Numbered from the stretch's first letter, positions 1 through 9,466 are shown. The stretch is DNA of 48,273 bases from Lachnospiraceae bacterium UBA1721 (GCA_002317155.1 DCIR01000060.1:372-48644); one strand, 5' to 3'. The notes: generated from the sequence alone by a model not told the origin. Made by a program: numbers and translations.

Positions 1-224
1 TCCTTAGGCTCTACATCGTTAACGAGTCTGTCGCCGATTCTTAACTCACCTGAAGAAATATCCTCAAGTCCAGCGATCATACGAAGAGTAGTTGACTTAC
101 CACATCCAGAAGGTCCTACGAAGATGATGAACTCCTGGTCAGCAATCTCAAGGTTGAAGTTCTTAACAGCCTCAAAGCCGTTAGGATATACCTTGCAAAT
201 GTTCTTTAAAGACAAACCTGCCAT
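1..224 (-). CDS. ABC transporter ATP-binding protein, MalK/UgpC/MsmX-like (partial, N-terminal 74 residues)
   Basis: Only the N-terminus lies in the window; the gene continues past base 1. The reading begins MAGLSLKNICKVYPNG and contains a clean Walker A motif, GPSGCGKST, followed by LRMIAGLEDISSGE. This pattern is typical of ATPases that energise carbohydrate ABC importers (MalK, UgpC, MsmX). The ATG at 222-224 follows an AAGGAG ribosome binding site at about 235-240. No permease or binding protein is adjacent in the window, so it may be a shared, stand-alone ATPase such as MsmX. Family is clear; substrate cannot be told. Confidence 0.9.
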   Translation of the reverse strand, partial: MAGLSLKNICKVYPNGFEAVKNFNLEIADQEFIIFVGPSGCGKSTTLRMIAGLEDISSGELRIGDRLVNDVEPK

Positions 225-373
225 TTTTTTATGACTCCTTTCAAATTAGGGTTTGAAAATTTTACAAGCATCAGTATAACTTTTTGATGCTTTAGTTACC
301 ATACTAACAATAGACAAATATTTATGTGCATTTTGGAATATTTGTCTTATTTCAGTGCCACCCGAGCGTTTTG

Positions 374-422
374 GGGTCAAAATGTCTAAACGCATACCCC
401 ATTTGTGGTTATTTTGACCACA
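374..422 (-). promoter_or_regulatory. Overlapping inverted repeats in the leader or promoter of the ABC ATPase gene
   Basis: Two inverted repeats share bases. TGTGGT (404-409) pairs with ACCACA (417-422). GGTCAAAAT (376-384) pairs with ATTTTGACC (411-419). GGGGT and ACCCC also pair between about 374 and 400. The pairings exclude one another, which is compatible with an operator or an attenuator-like leader for the minus-strand ATPase gene. It could also be part of the terminator zone of the diguanylate cyclase gene that ends at 463. No regulator can be named. Confidence 0.35.
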
Positions 423-462
423 GCAGCACGCTTTTTATACACTTTTGTACATATTATATATA

Positions 463-1977
463 CTATTGTGCATTAGTCTTGAGAAAATCTTTTTGATTTG
501 CATTATAAAATGCCAGCTGTTTCTTACCTTTATGCTTAGCCTCATATAATGCGCTGTCTGCATTTTTGTACAATTCTTCAAACGAATTGCCATCCATAGA
601 GTATACTGCGGCACCCAGGCTGGCGGTCACGGTATACTTTACATACTCGCCCACCTTGAAATCCTCAAAGAAGGTTTCAAGCTTCTTAGCCTCTCTGACT
701 ATGAATGTAACATCCTTGACATCTCTTAAAAATACTATGAACTCATCTCCGCCGATACGTCCGATAATATCTGTCGATCTGTACAGCGAGCGAAGCTTAA
801 CACCCAATGTACGAAGAACTTCATCACCGAAGGCATGACCCATGGTATCATTTACCTTTTTGAAATTATCTACATCTATTAATAAGAAGACTCCCTGTCC
901 ATCGGGATTATCTCTTATATATTCTGCTATCTTTAACTCTGTAGTAAGCTTATTGTTAAGGCCGGTAAGCAGATCAGTCTCTGCCTTACCTTCAAGCTCC
1001 TTCTTGGTTTCGCGGGTGTGCATGAAAATGATTATCATAATCACTATATAAACAGCCATTACCAAGCTTACTATAAGTCCATTTTCAATCATCAAAACTC
1101 GTACGGGCGCCGTACTCTGCTCGCGCTCATACTCAACATATGAATCACTTACAAATGCAATAATATTCCATTTTGCATTCTTCACCGGTGCATTGATAAC
1201 ATATCTGCCTTCATTGGCGGAACTAATGTGCACCACCTTCTGAATGCCCTTAGCAATATAGCTGTCAACCAAAACCGACCATGAAGGATTGCCTTTGTCC
1301 ATATTTTCATCGATACTGTCAGCCAAATCCTCCAGAAGGAACTCCGAAGACTGATCTCTTCCGACGATTGTAACGATTTCGTTATTACTGTCCATTATCG
1401 CATAGAATGAATATCCATAGCTGATGGTTGATGAAAGGTCTTCAACCACACCGTTTATATCCATAAACTCTATAACATATGCTACAGCAGATCCTGAACC
1501 ATCTATTATTGGATTATAGATAATCAATGCTTCCGAATTCTTAAGTCCATCATTGGAAGTATAATAGAAGCCTCTTTCAGCCGATCCAAATATACCGGCA
1601 TACTCTACCGATGATAAGTCATATTTTACACTCTCATAGTCATAGGCTGTCAGATCCTTTGTAACATACATAACCTGATAGCAGTCGGTAGTCTGCTTGA
1701 TCGCACGCAGACTCTTAATCAAATCCTCTTCCGTAGCTTCTCCTGAAACCACGAAATCACGCATAAAATCAGTCGCTGACGCATTACCGTACAGCATACG
1801 CGAATATGCCTCCGCACAATACTTCAATTCATTTGCTATATCAGCTGTAACATCTTCTCTGATTGTACGGTTAATTCTCTTCGCAAAAATCACCATGAAT
1901 ACTATCGCAATTGCAATCACTGCAAGCATAGCATGTCCGCCATATATAGCTATTACTCTGATTTTACTCTTTTTCAT
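463..1977 (-). CDS. Membrane-bound diguanylate cyclase (GGDEF) with extracytoplasmic sensor domain
   Basis: The 504-residue protein should make cyclic di-GMP from two GTP in response to an external signal. A first membrane helix spans about residues 12-32. A roughly 260-residue extracytoplasmic region follows, probably Cache-like by its layout though no ligand motif is visible. A second helix spans about 296-318. The GGDEF domain runs from about 334 to 490. The catalytic motif is intact (RIGGDEF, GGDEF at 409-413), and an inhibitory RxxD site (R400-S-T-D403) sits five residues before it, so product inhibition is expected. The ATG has a GAGG site nine bases upstream. No EAL domain is present. 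It is the last gene of a minus-strand run that includes the YesL-like gene 82 bp upstream. Confidence 0.93.
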   Translation of the reverse strand: MKKSKIRVIAIYGGHAMLAVIAIAIVFMVIFAKRINRTIREDVTADIANELKYCAEAYSRMLYGNASATDFMRDFVVSGEATEEDLIKSLRAIKQTTDCYQVMYVTKDLTAYDYESVKYDLSSVEYAGIFGSAERGFYYTSNDGLKNSEALIIYNPIIDGSGSAVAYVIEFMDINGVVEDLSSTISYGYSFYAIMDSNNEIVTIVGRDQSSEFLLEDLADSIDENMDKGNPSWSVLVDSYIAKGIQKVVHISSANEGRYVINAPVKNAKWNIIAFVSDSYVEYEREQSTAPVRVLMIENGLIVSLVMAVYIVIMIIIFMHTRETKKELEGKAETDLLTGLNNKLTTELKIAEYIRDNPDGQGVFLLIDVDNFKKVNDTMGHAFGDEVLRTLGVKLRSLYRSTDIIGRIGGDEFIVFLRDVKDVTFIVREAKKLETFFEDFKVGEYVKYTVTASLGAAVYSMDGNSFEELYKNADSALYEAKHKGKKQLAFYNANQKDFLKTNAQ

Positions 1978-2059
1978 CTGATAACCTCATTATTAAGCAA
2001 AATAATTTATCAAACAACCGGGTTAACAACTATAAATCAAAAGTTAAAAACAACTCTAT

Positions 2060-2755
2060 TCACGACTTGGAATCATTATTCTCTACGAAAATATGCTCAT
2101 CATCACTTCCGGGTTCCGGAACACCAAACGCCTCATTAGCTGCTTTTTCCATCTTCAGAAATGTCTTATTGTACAGCATTACCGATATAAATGCCGGAAC
2201 CGAAATTCCAAACAGGATCATAACCGGTAAAAACATAATGTACAGCCAAGCAAACACAAAAGGAGCTACTGTGATAACAATAATCAGTAATGTTCTGAAC
2301 GGATTTGAAAAAGCAAGAATTACGGATGACTTAATCGTATTAAATACCGTATTACTGAACCTGCTCTGAACCGGAAATACCATTATTGTAAGGAACGATA
2401 CAGTCAGTATAGCCATCGCTAGCATGATTTTAATATACGAAGGTGCCGCCTCGCCGTATGCATTCAATACCACATACAGCATGAATGTTGGTATCATCAT
2501 CAAAAACAATATAATAAAGAATAATATCGTAGACTGTCTGAAATTTTCCCTAAATGATCTGAAGTACATCTTAATAATTCCACTGTCTTCATCGCGTCTG
2601 ATTTTCAGACAACAGTAGTAATCCGCTGTGATTGCCGCGCCCGCTGTAACCACTGGAATACACAACAAAACAGTCAATATATTCAGAATCATAATATCCG
2701 TGATTCTTCCAAGAAAATTCACTATCGGATTGTTAAGATTAAAAAACTTTGACAT
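2060..2755 (-). CDS. YesL-like integral membrane protein (DUF624 family)
   Basis: A hydrophobic protein of 231 residues with about five membrane helices. The chosen start gives MSKFFNLNNPIVNFLGRI followed by DIMILNILTVLLCIPVVTAGA, the usual N-terminal pattern of DUF624/YesL proteins. A longer frame opens at 2845 but would overlap the preceding GNAT gene by 59 bp and add a non-family basic segment, so the internal ATG at 2755 is preferred. Its SD is weak. YesL proteins often sit with carbohydrate ABC transporters; an ABC ATPase of that type lies two genes downstream here. The biochemical role of the family is unknown. Confidence 0.8.
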   Translation of the reverse strand: MSKFFNLNNPIVNFLGRITDIMILNILTVLLCIPVVTAGAAITADYYCCLKIRRDEDSGIIKMYFRSFRENFRQSTILFFIILFLMMIPTFMLYVVLNAYGEAAPSYIKIMLAMAILTVSFLTIMVFPVQSRFSNTVFNTIKSSVILAFSNPFRTLLIIVITVAPFVFAWLYIMFLPVMILFGISVPAFISVMLYNKTFLKMEKAANEAFGVPEPGSDDEHIFVENNDSKS

Positions 2756-2786
2756 TCCTATACTCACATTCCATCTAATATATCTG

Positions 2787-3287
2787 CTATAACGTCTTCT
2801 CCATAGGAGTGACTCTGATTCCGTCGTGCTCGATTTCTTTGCCAATTACGGAAAAGCCCGAATGTTTGTAAAAATCCACCGCATAAGGTGCTGCCTTCAC
2901 AAACATCTTCTTCTCACCTTCCTCATCCCTGACATAGCTTCCAAGAAGCTCGAGCAAAATACTTCCGACTCCTTGCTTATGATATTCTTCATCAACAAAA
3001 AGAAGCGAAAGAATATTAACGTTTCTCAGAGATCCGACACCTATTATTCGCTCTCCGTCCAACGCCACCATTACCTTGTAGGTTCCGTTCAAGAAAGCGC
3101 GATAAATATCATCGTCGGATATAAATTCAAAAAAGGCCTTTACACCCTCTTCAGTATAATCGCAAGCCTCAAACTTCATAAAAGTCTTCCAGGACATCAT
3201 CATGGCCGACTTCCACTCATGTTTTCTTGCCCATCTGAAATCATAGGGAGTAGTCTCAAATAATTTTACAATTTCTCTATAATCCAA
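2787..3287 (-). CDS. GNAT family N-acetyltransferase
   Basis: A 166-residue protein with a GNAT acetyl-CoA fold in its C-terminal two thirds. The core reads LSLLFVDEEYHKQGVGSILL, in which HKQGVGS is the Q/RxxGxG/A pyrophosphate-binding loop (motif A), followed by AAPYAVDFYKHSGF (motif B). The start is a TTG at 3285-3287 with an AGAGGAT site eleven bases upstream; the first ATG would remove 28 residues. It overlaps the end of the upstream alpha/beta hydrolase gene by 22 bp, so the two are probably translationally coupled. The acyl acceptor is unknown. Confidence 0.85.
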   Translation of the reverse strand: MDYREIVKLFETTPYDFRWARKHEWKSAMMMSWKTFMKFEACDYTEEGVKAFFEFISDDDIYRAFLNGTYKVMVALDGERIIGVGSLRNVNILSLLFVDEEYHKQGVGSILLELLGSYVRDEEGEKKMFVKAAPYAVDFYKHSGFSVIGKEIEHDGIRVTPMEKTL

Positions 3288-4195
3288 TTATAGATATCCT
3301 CTTTAACCTGTTCGCGTTCGTCTTCATTAAGGATCTCATGTCTGAGTCCCGGATAAAGCTTAAGCGTAATATCTTCGACTCCTACTGCCGCAAGACTGTC
3401 GCGCGCCTGCATAACGCCCTTACCGTAATTGCCCACAGGATCCTCCTCGCCGGCAACCATCAATATCGGAAGCTTCTTGGGAACGTTCGCAATATTTTTC
3501 TTATCGAGCAGTCTGCTGATCAGTTCAAACAGAGTCTTAAATCCATTGACGGTAAAAAGTCTTCCACACAAAGGATCTTCAATATATTTATCGACATTTT
3601 TGGTGTTAGCACTTAGCCAGTCAAAGCTGGTTCTTGGCTTTTCAATACGCTTGTTGTAACTGCCAAATGCGATACTGTTTATAAATTTGCTGGGATGCTT
3701 ATCACCGCAGAAAAGCTTCTGCGAAGCCGCCAGAACCTTTGAAATTCCTATAAGGAACTTGGGCTGCATTCCGGTACCCATTATTACCGCTGCAGTAATA
3801 CCCGTACCATAACGGCAAATATAATTTCTGGCAATAAACGAACCCATACTATGGCCAAGAAGAATATAAGGCACGCCGGGATAGAGCTCCTGAGTCATCT
3901 TTTTGAGTCTGTGCACATCACGCACAACAACAGTTGCGGGATCCTGCTCGCAAAAATATCCGTAAACGCCACCTTCAGGCACAGATTTACCGTGTCCGAG
4001 ATGATCCTCACCGGTTACGACAAAGCCTCTGGCTGTCATATACTCAGCGATATCTTCATATCTTTCAATATACTCTGCCATTCCATGTACAATCTGAAAT
4101 ACGCCCCTGACTTCCCCGTTGTCAGGAGTATATCTCACGGCATGAATATGGCTCACACCATCGCGGGACTCAAAGTAAAATTCTTCTTTATTCAT
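3266..4195 (-). CDS. Alpha/beta hydrolase, monoacylglycerol lipase / lysophospholipase-like
   Basis: A 309-residue serine hydrolase without a signal peptide, so probably cytoplasmic. The nucleophile elbow is GHSMGS with Ser116. The acid lies in the VAGEEDPVGNYGKG segment and the histidine in YPGLRHEILNE near the C-terminus. These three segments and the early oxyanion region (FQIVHGMAEY) match the monoglyceride lipase/lysophospholipase L2 group (Hydrolase_4). A GGGG-containing SD precedes the ATG. It lies 33 bp downstream of metG and overlaps the GNAT gene. The likely substrate is a monoacyl lipid, by family only. Confidence 0.88.
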   Translation of the reverse strand: MNKEEFYFESRDGVSHIHAVRYTPDNGEVRGVFQIVHGMAEYIERYEDIAEYMTARGFVVTGEDHLGHGKSVPEGGVYGYFCEQDPATVVVRDVHRLKKMTQELYPGVPYILLGHSMGSFIARNYICRYGTGITAAVIMGTGMQPKFLIGISKVLAASQKLFCGDKHPSKFINSIAFGSYNKRIEKPRTSFDWLSANTKNVDKYIEDPLCGRLFTVNGFKTLFELISRLLDKKNIANVPKKLPILMVAGEEDPVGNYGKGVMQARDSLAAVGVEDITLKLYPGLRHEILNEDEREQVKEDIYNWIIEKL

Positions 4196-4228
4196 TCGCT
4201 ATACCCCGTTTTGTAAATCTTCTTGTGT

Positions 4229-6235
4229 TTAGCACACCTCTGCGCCGGCGGGCATTACCTTTTCGGGAGTCATAAGTGCGAGGTTACCGTCTGCATCCTC
4301 TGCGCAGAGAAGCATACCTTCGCTCATCTCTCCGGCGATTGCTCTGGGCTGGAGGTTAACAAGTACCATAACCTTCTTGCCTACCATCTCCTCGGGAGAG
4401 TATGAAGACTTGATTCCTGAAAGAATTGTCTTTACCTGGCTTCCGATCTTAACGGTATTCTTAAGAAGCTTCTTAGACTTGGGAACTGCCTCGCAGGCAA
4501 TAATCTCACCAACCTGGAACTGAAGCTTAGCAAAATCATCATAAGTGATGGTTTCCTTAGGCTCGATATCAATGACGGGCTCCTCTACCTTCTCGGCTTC
4601 GGGAGTGATTCCGTTTTCTCTCTCATACTCAGCCTTCTGCGCTGCCTGAATCTCTGCAACCTTCTCCATGATTACATTGATATCCTGACGTGCAAAAAGA
4701 ATCTGAGGAGCATCTGTTACCTTGCATCCTGACTCATAGAGTCCAAACTTGTCAAGGTCATCAAAGTCTCTCTTTTCTGCATTAACCTGAGCAAGAATCG
4801 CATCAGCAGTCTCAGGCATATAAGGGATAAGGAGGTTAGCTCCGATTACGATAGCCTCGGTAAGGTTATACATAACCTCAGCAAGACGATCCTTAGAAGC
4901 CTCATCCTTAGCAAGTACCCAAGGCTGGGTCTCATCAATATACTTATTGGCACGCTTGAAAATAGCAAATACCTCATCGATGGCATCAGTCATCTTCATA
5001 GCATCCATCTTGGCAACAGCCTTGTCGCGTGCAGCAGTTACAACAGCCTTGAGATCAGCGTCAAAATCGCCTACCTCATTGCCTGCGCTGGTAACACCTG
5101 TAGATGTTACAACACCACCAAAGTACTTATTGCTCATTGAAATTGTTCTGTTTACAAGATTACCAAGTACGTTTGCAAGATCTGAATTGAAACGCTCGGT
5201 AATAAGATCCCATGTGATGGTTCCGTCGTTCTCATAAGGCATCTCATGAAGAACATAGTAACGAACCGCATCTACACCATAGAGAGAGATAAGATCATCA
5301 GCGTAAATAACGTTGCCTCTTGACTTACTCATCTTCTCACCACCCTGAAGGAGCCAAGGGTGACCAAACACCTTTGTAGGAAGCTCCTCGCCAAGTGCCA
5401 TCAAAAAGATTGGCCAGTAAATGGTGTGGAAACGTACGATATCTTTTCCGATAAGATGAAGATCTGCGGGCCAGAGCTGCTTGTACTGCTCAGTGTGGTT
5501 GCCGTCAGCATCATATCCGATACCGGTGATATAGTTGGTCAGAGCATCAAGCCATACGTATACAACATGCTTCTCATCGAAGGTTACGGGAATACCCCAC
5601 TTAAAAGTGGTTCTTGATACACAGAGATCCTGAAGACCGGGCTTAAGGAAATTGTTTACCATCTCGTTCTTACGTGAAACAGGCTGAATGAACTCAGGAT
5701 GCTCATCATAATACTTCATAAGCTTGTCAGCATATTTGCTCATCTTGAAGAAATATGCCTCTTCCTTGGCAGGCTTAACTTCACGACCACAGTCAGGACA
5801 TTTTCCGTCCTTGAGCTGGCTCTCGGTCCAGAATGACTCACAAGGAGTGCAGTACATTCCCTCGTAAGCTCCCTTATAAATATCTCCCTGATCGTAGAGA
5901 CGCTTGAAAATCTTCTGAACCTGCTTCTCATGATCGGGATCTGTTGTACGAATAAATTTGTCATATGAAATATTCAGCGAATCACAGATTCCACGAATAA
6001 TTCCTGCTATATTATCTACAAACTCCTTAGGCGAAATACCTGCAGCAGCTGCTTTTTCCTCAATCTTCTGACCGTGCTCATCGGTACCGGTCTGGAAAAA
6101 TACATCATAGCCCTGCTGTCTCTTGCTTCTGCAAATTGCATCAGCCATTACTATTTCATATGAATTGCCGATGTGGGGCTTGCCTGAAGTATATGCTATA
6201 GCTGTAGTTAAATAATATTTTCCTCTATTTGTCAT
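4229..6235 (-). CDS. metG: Methionyl-tRNA synthetase
   Basis: This enzyme charges tRNA-Met. The 668-residue protein has the class I signatures: KPHIGN (His21-Asn24) and EKMSKSRGN. Between them is a four-cysteine zinc knuckle (CTPC then CPDC). An anticodon-binding helical domain follows. The C-terminal ~105 residues form an EMAP-II/Trbp111-like tRNA-binding domain (QFQVGEIIACEAVPKSKKL to the end), which usually promotes dimerisation. The ATG overlaps the stop of the upstream exonuclease gene in an ATGA junction (6232-6235), so the pair is co-translated. No T-box leader is visible because the gene is inside an operon. Confidence 0.98.
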   Translation of the reverse strand: MTNRGKYYLTTAIAYTSGKPHIGNSYEIVMADAICRSKRQQGYDVFFQTGTDEHGQKIEEKAAAAGISPKEFVDNIAGIIRGICDSLNISYDKFIRTTDPDHEKQVQKIFKRLYDQGDIYKGAYEGMYCTPCESFWTESQLKDGKCPDCGREVKPAKEEAYFFKMSKYADKLMKYYDEHPEFIQPVSRKNEMVNNFLKPGLQDLCVSRTTFKWGIPVTFDEKHVVYVWLDALTNYITGIGYDADGNHTEQYKQLWPADLHLIGKDIVRFHTIYWPIFLMALGEELPTKVFGHPWLLQGGEKMSKSRGNVIYADDLISLYGVDAVRYYVLHEMPYENDGTITWDLITERFNSDLANVLGNLVNRTISMSNKYFGGVVTSTGVTSAGNEVGDFDADLKAVVTAARDKAVAKMDAMKMTDAIDEVFAIFKRANKYIDETQPWVLAKDEASKDRLAEVMYNLTEAIVIGANLLIPYMPETADAILAQVNAEKRDFDDLDKFGLYESGCKVTDAPQILFARQDINVIMEKVAEIQAAQKAEYERENGITPEAEKVEEPVIDIEPKETITYDDFAKLQFQVGEIIACEAVPKSKKLLKNTVKIGSQVKTILSGIKSSYSPEEMVGKKVMVLVNLQPRAIAGEMSEGMLLCAEDADGNLALMTPEKVMPAGAEVC

Positions 6236-7224
6236 TGTGTGCCTCCGTCTTGAGCATGAGCTCTTCTTTCAGCTTCCTTTCTCTTTCTGCGAAGCTCCTC
6301 GGCCTTAGCTGATTTTTCCTGAAGCTTCATAAGTCCGTCATTTTCGATGGGCTTAATTATCTTAACAACACACACTGTGTCATCATCATATTTCTGAACT
6401 TTTATACGGTTCTTGATCAGACCATGCTTATCGCAATAGCCTGCTGCCATATACTGCTTACCGTTCGGAGTAAACCACTTGATTCTCTTCCTGGTCGATT
6501 TGCCGCACTCACTGCAGGCAATTGTCATAATGGCTTTGTCCGTAAGTGCCTCTTCCTTGCTCGCAAACACCCTTGAAATATACTTGGTGTAGGTGCCGAA
6601 ATCGGCTATAACTTCATCCTCCTTGGTCTTGGGAGGATATGTAACATCATAGGAAATGAACTTCATAACCTCAGGATGTTCTGCAGCGATTCTTGATAAT
6701 ACCTTGGCGGTATAATATGCATCGCTGAAAGCTCGGTGAAAAGGAATATCCTTCTCTATTCCGAGAGTATCTACTGCGTGTTCCAGATTGCGTCTTGCTT
6801 TTTTGTCCTCATCAAAGGCGAGGCCAAAAAGCTTCTGAGCATCAACATATGCTACCGGTCCATCATTGAGAAGCGGAAGTCCGAAAAAGGACAGATTCCT
6901 CTGAAGCTCGGTAATATCGGCAGGTCCCCAGGTACATATCATGTAATCCTCACCGCACCAATCAATAAACTGCGGTGCCACCTCGGTGAACCTTCTTCCC
7001 CGTTGAAGCTCCTTCATCTGAAGATGAATCAGCTTACTGGTGATATGATACAGTTTCGGGTAAACAATGGGCTTAATAAGCTCACTGAATTCGCCAACCA
7101 TATCATAGCTTTCATTCAGTTTTATGGCACCGATCTCTATAATCTCGAAGGGCATTTTTGCCACCTCGGGCTCGAGACCGGTGCTGCTCTGGTTCCACTC
7201 CAGATCCATTACAATCAGATTCAT
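6232..7224 (-). CDS. DEDDh 3'-5' exonuclease with C-terminal Cys-rich module (KapD-like)
   Basis: The first ~200 residues form an RNase T/DnaQ-type exonuclease. The DxE motif is MDLEWNQ near the N-terminus, the middle Asp lies in GPADITELQR, and the HxxxxD motif is HRAFSDAYYT. The fold resembles the inhibitor-of-KinA-pathway protein KapD and ERI-1-type RNases. The extra ~120 C-terminal residues contain CSECGK and, 25 residues on, CDKHG. This could be a small zinc ribbon, which would favour RNA or DNA binding. The start has an AGGTG site. The ATGA overlap with metG ties its expression to tRNA charging, but a functional link is inference only. Confidence 0.82.
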   Translation of the reverse strand: MNLIVMDLEWNQSSTGLEPEVAKMPFEIIEIGAIKLNESYDMVGEFSELIKPIVYPKLYHITSKLIHLQMKELQRGRRFTEVAPQFIDWCGEDYMICTWGPADITELQRNLSFFGLPLLNDGPVAYVDAQKLFGLAFDEDKKARRNLEHAVDTLGIEKDIPFHRAFSDAYYTAKVLSRIAAEHPEVMKFISYDVTYPPKTKEDEVIADFGTYTKYISRVFASKEEALTDKAIMTIACSECGKSTRKRIKWFTPNGKQYMAAGYCDKHGLIKNRIKVQKYDDDTVCVVKIIKPIENDGLMKLQEKSAKAEELRRKRKEAERRAHAQDGGTQ

Positions 7225-7294
7225 ATAAACACCTGTAAAACATCAGACTCGCAATCACTTATGTGAGCTGTAAAATCGCGACTATGCACGATTT

Positions 7295-8728
7295 TTAGTA
7301 AGCCTTGCCCCAGTAAATCATCTTGGTCGCAGGCTTGCCACAACATACGCAGGTATCTCCGAGCTTTTCCTGTGCGAAAGGCATGCAACGGCTTGTTACC
7401 GCAAGCTTTTCCTTAATCATATCTTCGCAGGCTCTGTCCTCACACCACATGGTCTTAACGAATCCGGTAGTCTCAGAGAAGATCTTCTCCATCTCTTCCA
7501 TGTTGTGTGCAACAAAGGTATGTGCATCTCTGTGCTCTCTTGCTCTCTCAAGCATATCCTTCTGGATAGTCTCAAGAAGCTCAGGAACCTTGGTCTCGAT
7601 ATCAGCGATGTCGATCTCGATCTTTTCTCTGGTATCACGACGAACAAGTACGCACTTGCCATTCTCAATATCACGAGGTCCGATTTCTACACGGATAGGA
7701 TATCCGCGCATCTCAGCCTCTGCAAACTTATATCCGGGAGTCTTGTCAGTATCGTCTACCTTGACGCGGCAAACCTTTGCAAGAGTCTCTTTGAGTTCAT
7801 ATGCCTTATCAAGCACGCCTTCCTTCTTCTGCTGAATAGGAATAATGCATACCTGGATGGGTGCTACTCTGGGAGGAAGTACAAGACCTTCGTTATCACC
7901 GTGAGTCATGATGATAGCTCCGATAAGTCTGGTGGTCATTCCCCATGAGGTCTGATGCATGTACTTAAGAGTGTTGTCCTTGTCGGTGAACTGCATACCG
8001 AATGCTCTTGCGAAACCATCGCCAAAGTTGTGGCTGGTTCCTGACTGAAGAGCCTTACCATCGTGCATGAGAGCCTCGATAGTATAGGTAGCAACAGCAC
8101 CTGCGAACTTCTCCTTATCTGTCTTCTGTCCTCTTACTACGGGAATAGCAAGAACCTGCTCAGCAAAGTCTGCATAGAGGTTAAGCATCATAATTGTGCG
8201 CTCCTCTGCCTCCTCAGCGGTAGCATGTACGGTATGACCTTCCTGCCAGAGGAACTCCCTTGAACGAAGGAAAGGACGGGTCTCCTTTTCCCAACGAACT
8301 ACTGAGCACCACTGATTGTATACTCTGGGAAGATCTCTGTATGACTGAACATCATTAGCATAAAAATCACAGAAAAGTGTTTCAGATGTAGGTCTTACAC
8401 ACATTCGCTCCTGGAGGGGCTCAAGTCCGCCCTGGGTAACCCATGCTACCTCGGGAGCAAAGCCTTCTACATGATCCTTCTCCTTCTGAAGAAGTGACTC
8501 GGGAATGAACATGGGAAGATATACGTTCTGTACTCCGGTTGCCTTAAAACGCTCATCAAGCTGCTTCTGGATAAGCTCCCAGATAGCATAACCTGCAGGC
8601 TTAATAACCATACAACCCTTTACTGAAGTGTAGTCGATAAGTTCTGCTTTCTTAACGATGTCGGTGTACCACTGTGCAAAATCGACATCCATAGAAGTAA
8701 TAGCTTCTACCATTTTCTTGTCTGCCAT
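7295..8728 (-). CDS. proS: Prolyl-tRNA synthetase, short (archaeal/eukaryal-like) form
   Basis: This enzyme charges tRNA-Pro. At 477 residues it is the short form that lacks the INS editing domain of typical bacterial ProRS. The class II core is visible: motif 2 around VRPTSETLF, the SREFLWQEGHT segment, and motif 3 around SWGMTTRLIGA. The anticodon-binding domain follows. A C-terminal zinc-binding module has cysteines in MWCEDRACE and TCVCCGKP, ending in the characteristic GKAY with a terminal tyrosine. This form is common in Clostridia. The gene is spaced from its neighbours by about 70-80 bp, too little for a T-box. Confidence 0.97.
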   Translation of the reverse strand: MADKKMVEAITSMDVDFAQWYTDIVKKAELIDYTSVKGCMVIKPAGYAIWELIQKQLDERFKATGVQNVYLPMFIPESLLQKEKDHVEGFAPEVAWVTQGGLEPLQERMCVRPTSETLFCDFYANDVQSYRDLPRVYNQWCSVVRWEKETRPFLRSREFLWQEGHTVHATAEEAEERTIMMLNLYADFAEQVLAIPVVRGQKTDKEKFAGAVATYTIEALMHDGKALQSGTSHNFGDGFARAFGMQFTDKDNTLKYMHQTSWGMTTRLIGAIIMTHGDNEGLVLPPRVAPIQVCIIPIQQKKEGVLDKAYELKETLAKVCRVKVDDTDKTPGYKFAEAEMRGYPIRVEIGPRDIENGKCVLVRRDTREKIEIDIADIETKVPELLETIQKDMLERAREHRDAHTFVAHNMEEMEKIFSETTGFVKTMWCEDRACEDMIKEKLAVTSRCMPFAQEKLGDTCVCCGKPATKMIYWGKAY

Positions 8729-8809
8729 TGTTAAATTCTCTCCTATATCTTTATTTCATTTTTTCTTCATTTTGAAATGACGCGTCCTGCCAAACAGTTC
8801 GTCATTTTT

Positions 8810-9466
8810 CTATCCTGTGATTATCTCAAATACCTCGTCGGTAGATGAAACAATTCTTTTTGCTCCATGCTCTGTAAGAAACTCACGACTTCTGAATCCC
8901 CACTCTACGAGAATCTCATCCAGACCACTGTTTCTGGCAGTAGCAATATCTACATCTGAATCGCCGATGTATACTGCGTCTTCGGGCTTCATCCCAAGCT
9001 GCCCGAGAACATTCATTGTCATTTCGGGGCTTGGCTTTTTCTTGATGCCTGCCTTTTCGTTCTCACCCATAGCGGCATCGAACAGTCCGTCAAAATATAC
9101 CTTGACCAATTCCTGCACACCCGCATCGGCCTTATTAGAAACTACCGCAGTCTTAACTCCGGCTGCTCTTAGATTTTTAAGCAGTTCAATAATTCCGGGA
9201 TATACCTTGGTAGTCTCTCCGCTGTGAGCAATATAGTACGGAAGCATAGTCTCATTGACCTTGCGTACATCCTCGGGTGATGTCCCCTCCGGAACCGCAA
9301 GTTCACACAAACGCATCAGTCCGTTACCTACAAACATTCTGACCTCTTCAATCGTTCGCTCAGGAAAACCATTCTCCCTAAGCGCATAATTGATGGAATT
9401 TTTTATATCCTGTAATGTGTCCAATATTGTTCCATCCATATCGAACACGGCACATTTATATGACAT
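8810..9466 (-). CDS. HAD-family phosphatase, phosphoglycolate phosphatase-like
   Basis: A 218-residue haloacid-dehalogenase hydrolase. Motif I is DMDGTILDT (nucleophile Asp10), motif II lies in TAVVSNKAD, the motif III lysine in KKPSPEM, and motif IV in YIGDSDVDIATARNSG. A helical cap is inserted after motif I. This layout fits the Gph/PpaX group, which hydrolyses phosphoglycolate, pyrophosphate or small sugar phosphates; the substrate cannot be decided from sequence. An AAGGATG site precedes the ATG. It stands alone between proS and mecA on the same strand. Confidence 0.9.
   Translation of the reverse strand: MSYKCAVFDMDGTILDTLQDIKNSINYALRENGFPERTIEEVRMFVGNGLMRLCELAVPEGTSPEDVRKVNETMLPYYIAHSGETTKVYPGIIELLKNLRAAGVKTAVVSNKADAGVQELVKVYFDGLFDAAMGENEKAGIKKKPSPEMTMNVLGQLGMKPEDAVYIGDSDVDIATARNSGLDEILVEWGFRSREFLTEHGAKRIVSSTDEVFEIITG

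Noticed and set aside
2756..2845. Longer N-terminus of the YesL-like protein
   Set aside because: It would overlap the GNAT gene and add a charged segment that is not part of the family.
8729..8809. T-box leader for proS or metG
   Set aside because: The spaces upstream are about 80 bp or overlapping, and no specifier or T-box sequence (TGGNACCGCG-like) is seen.
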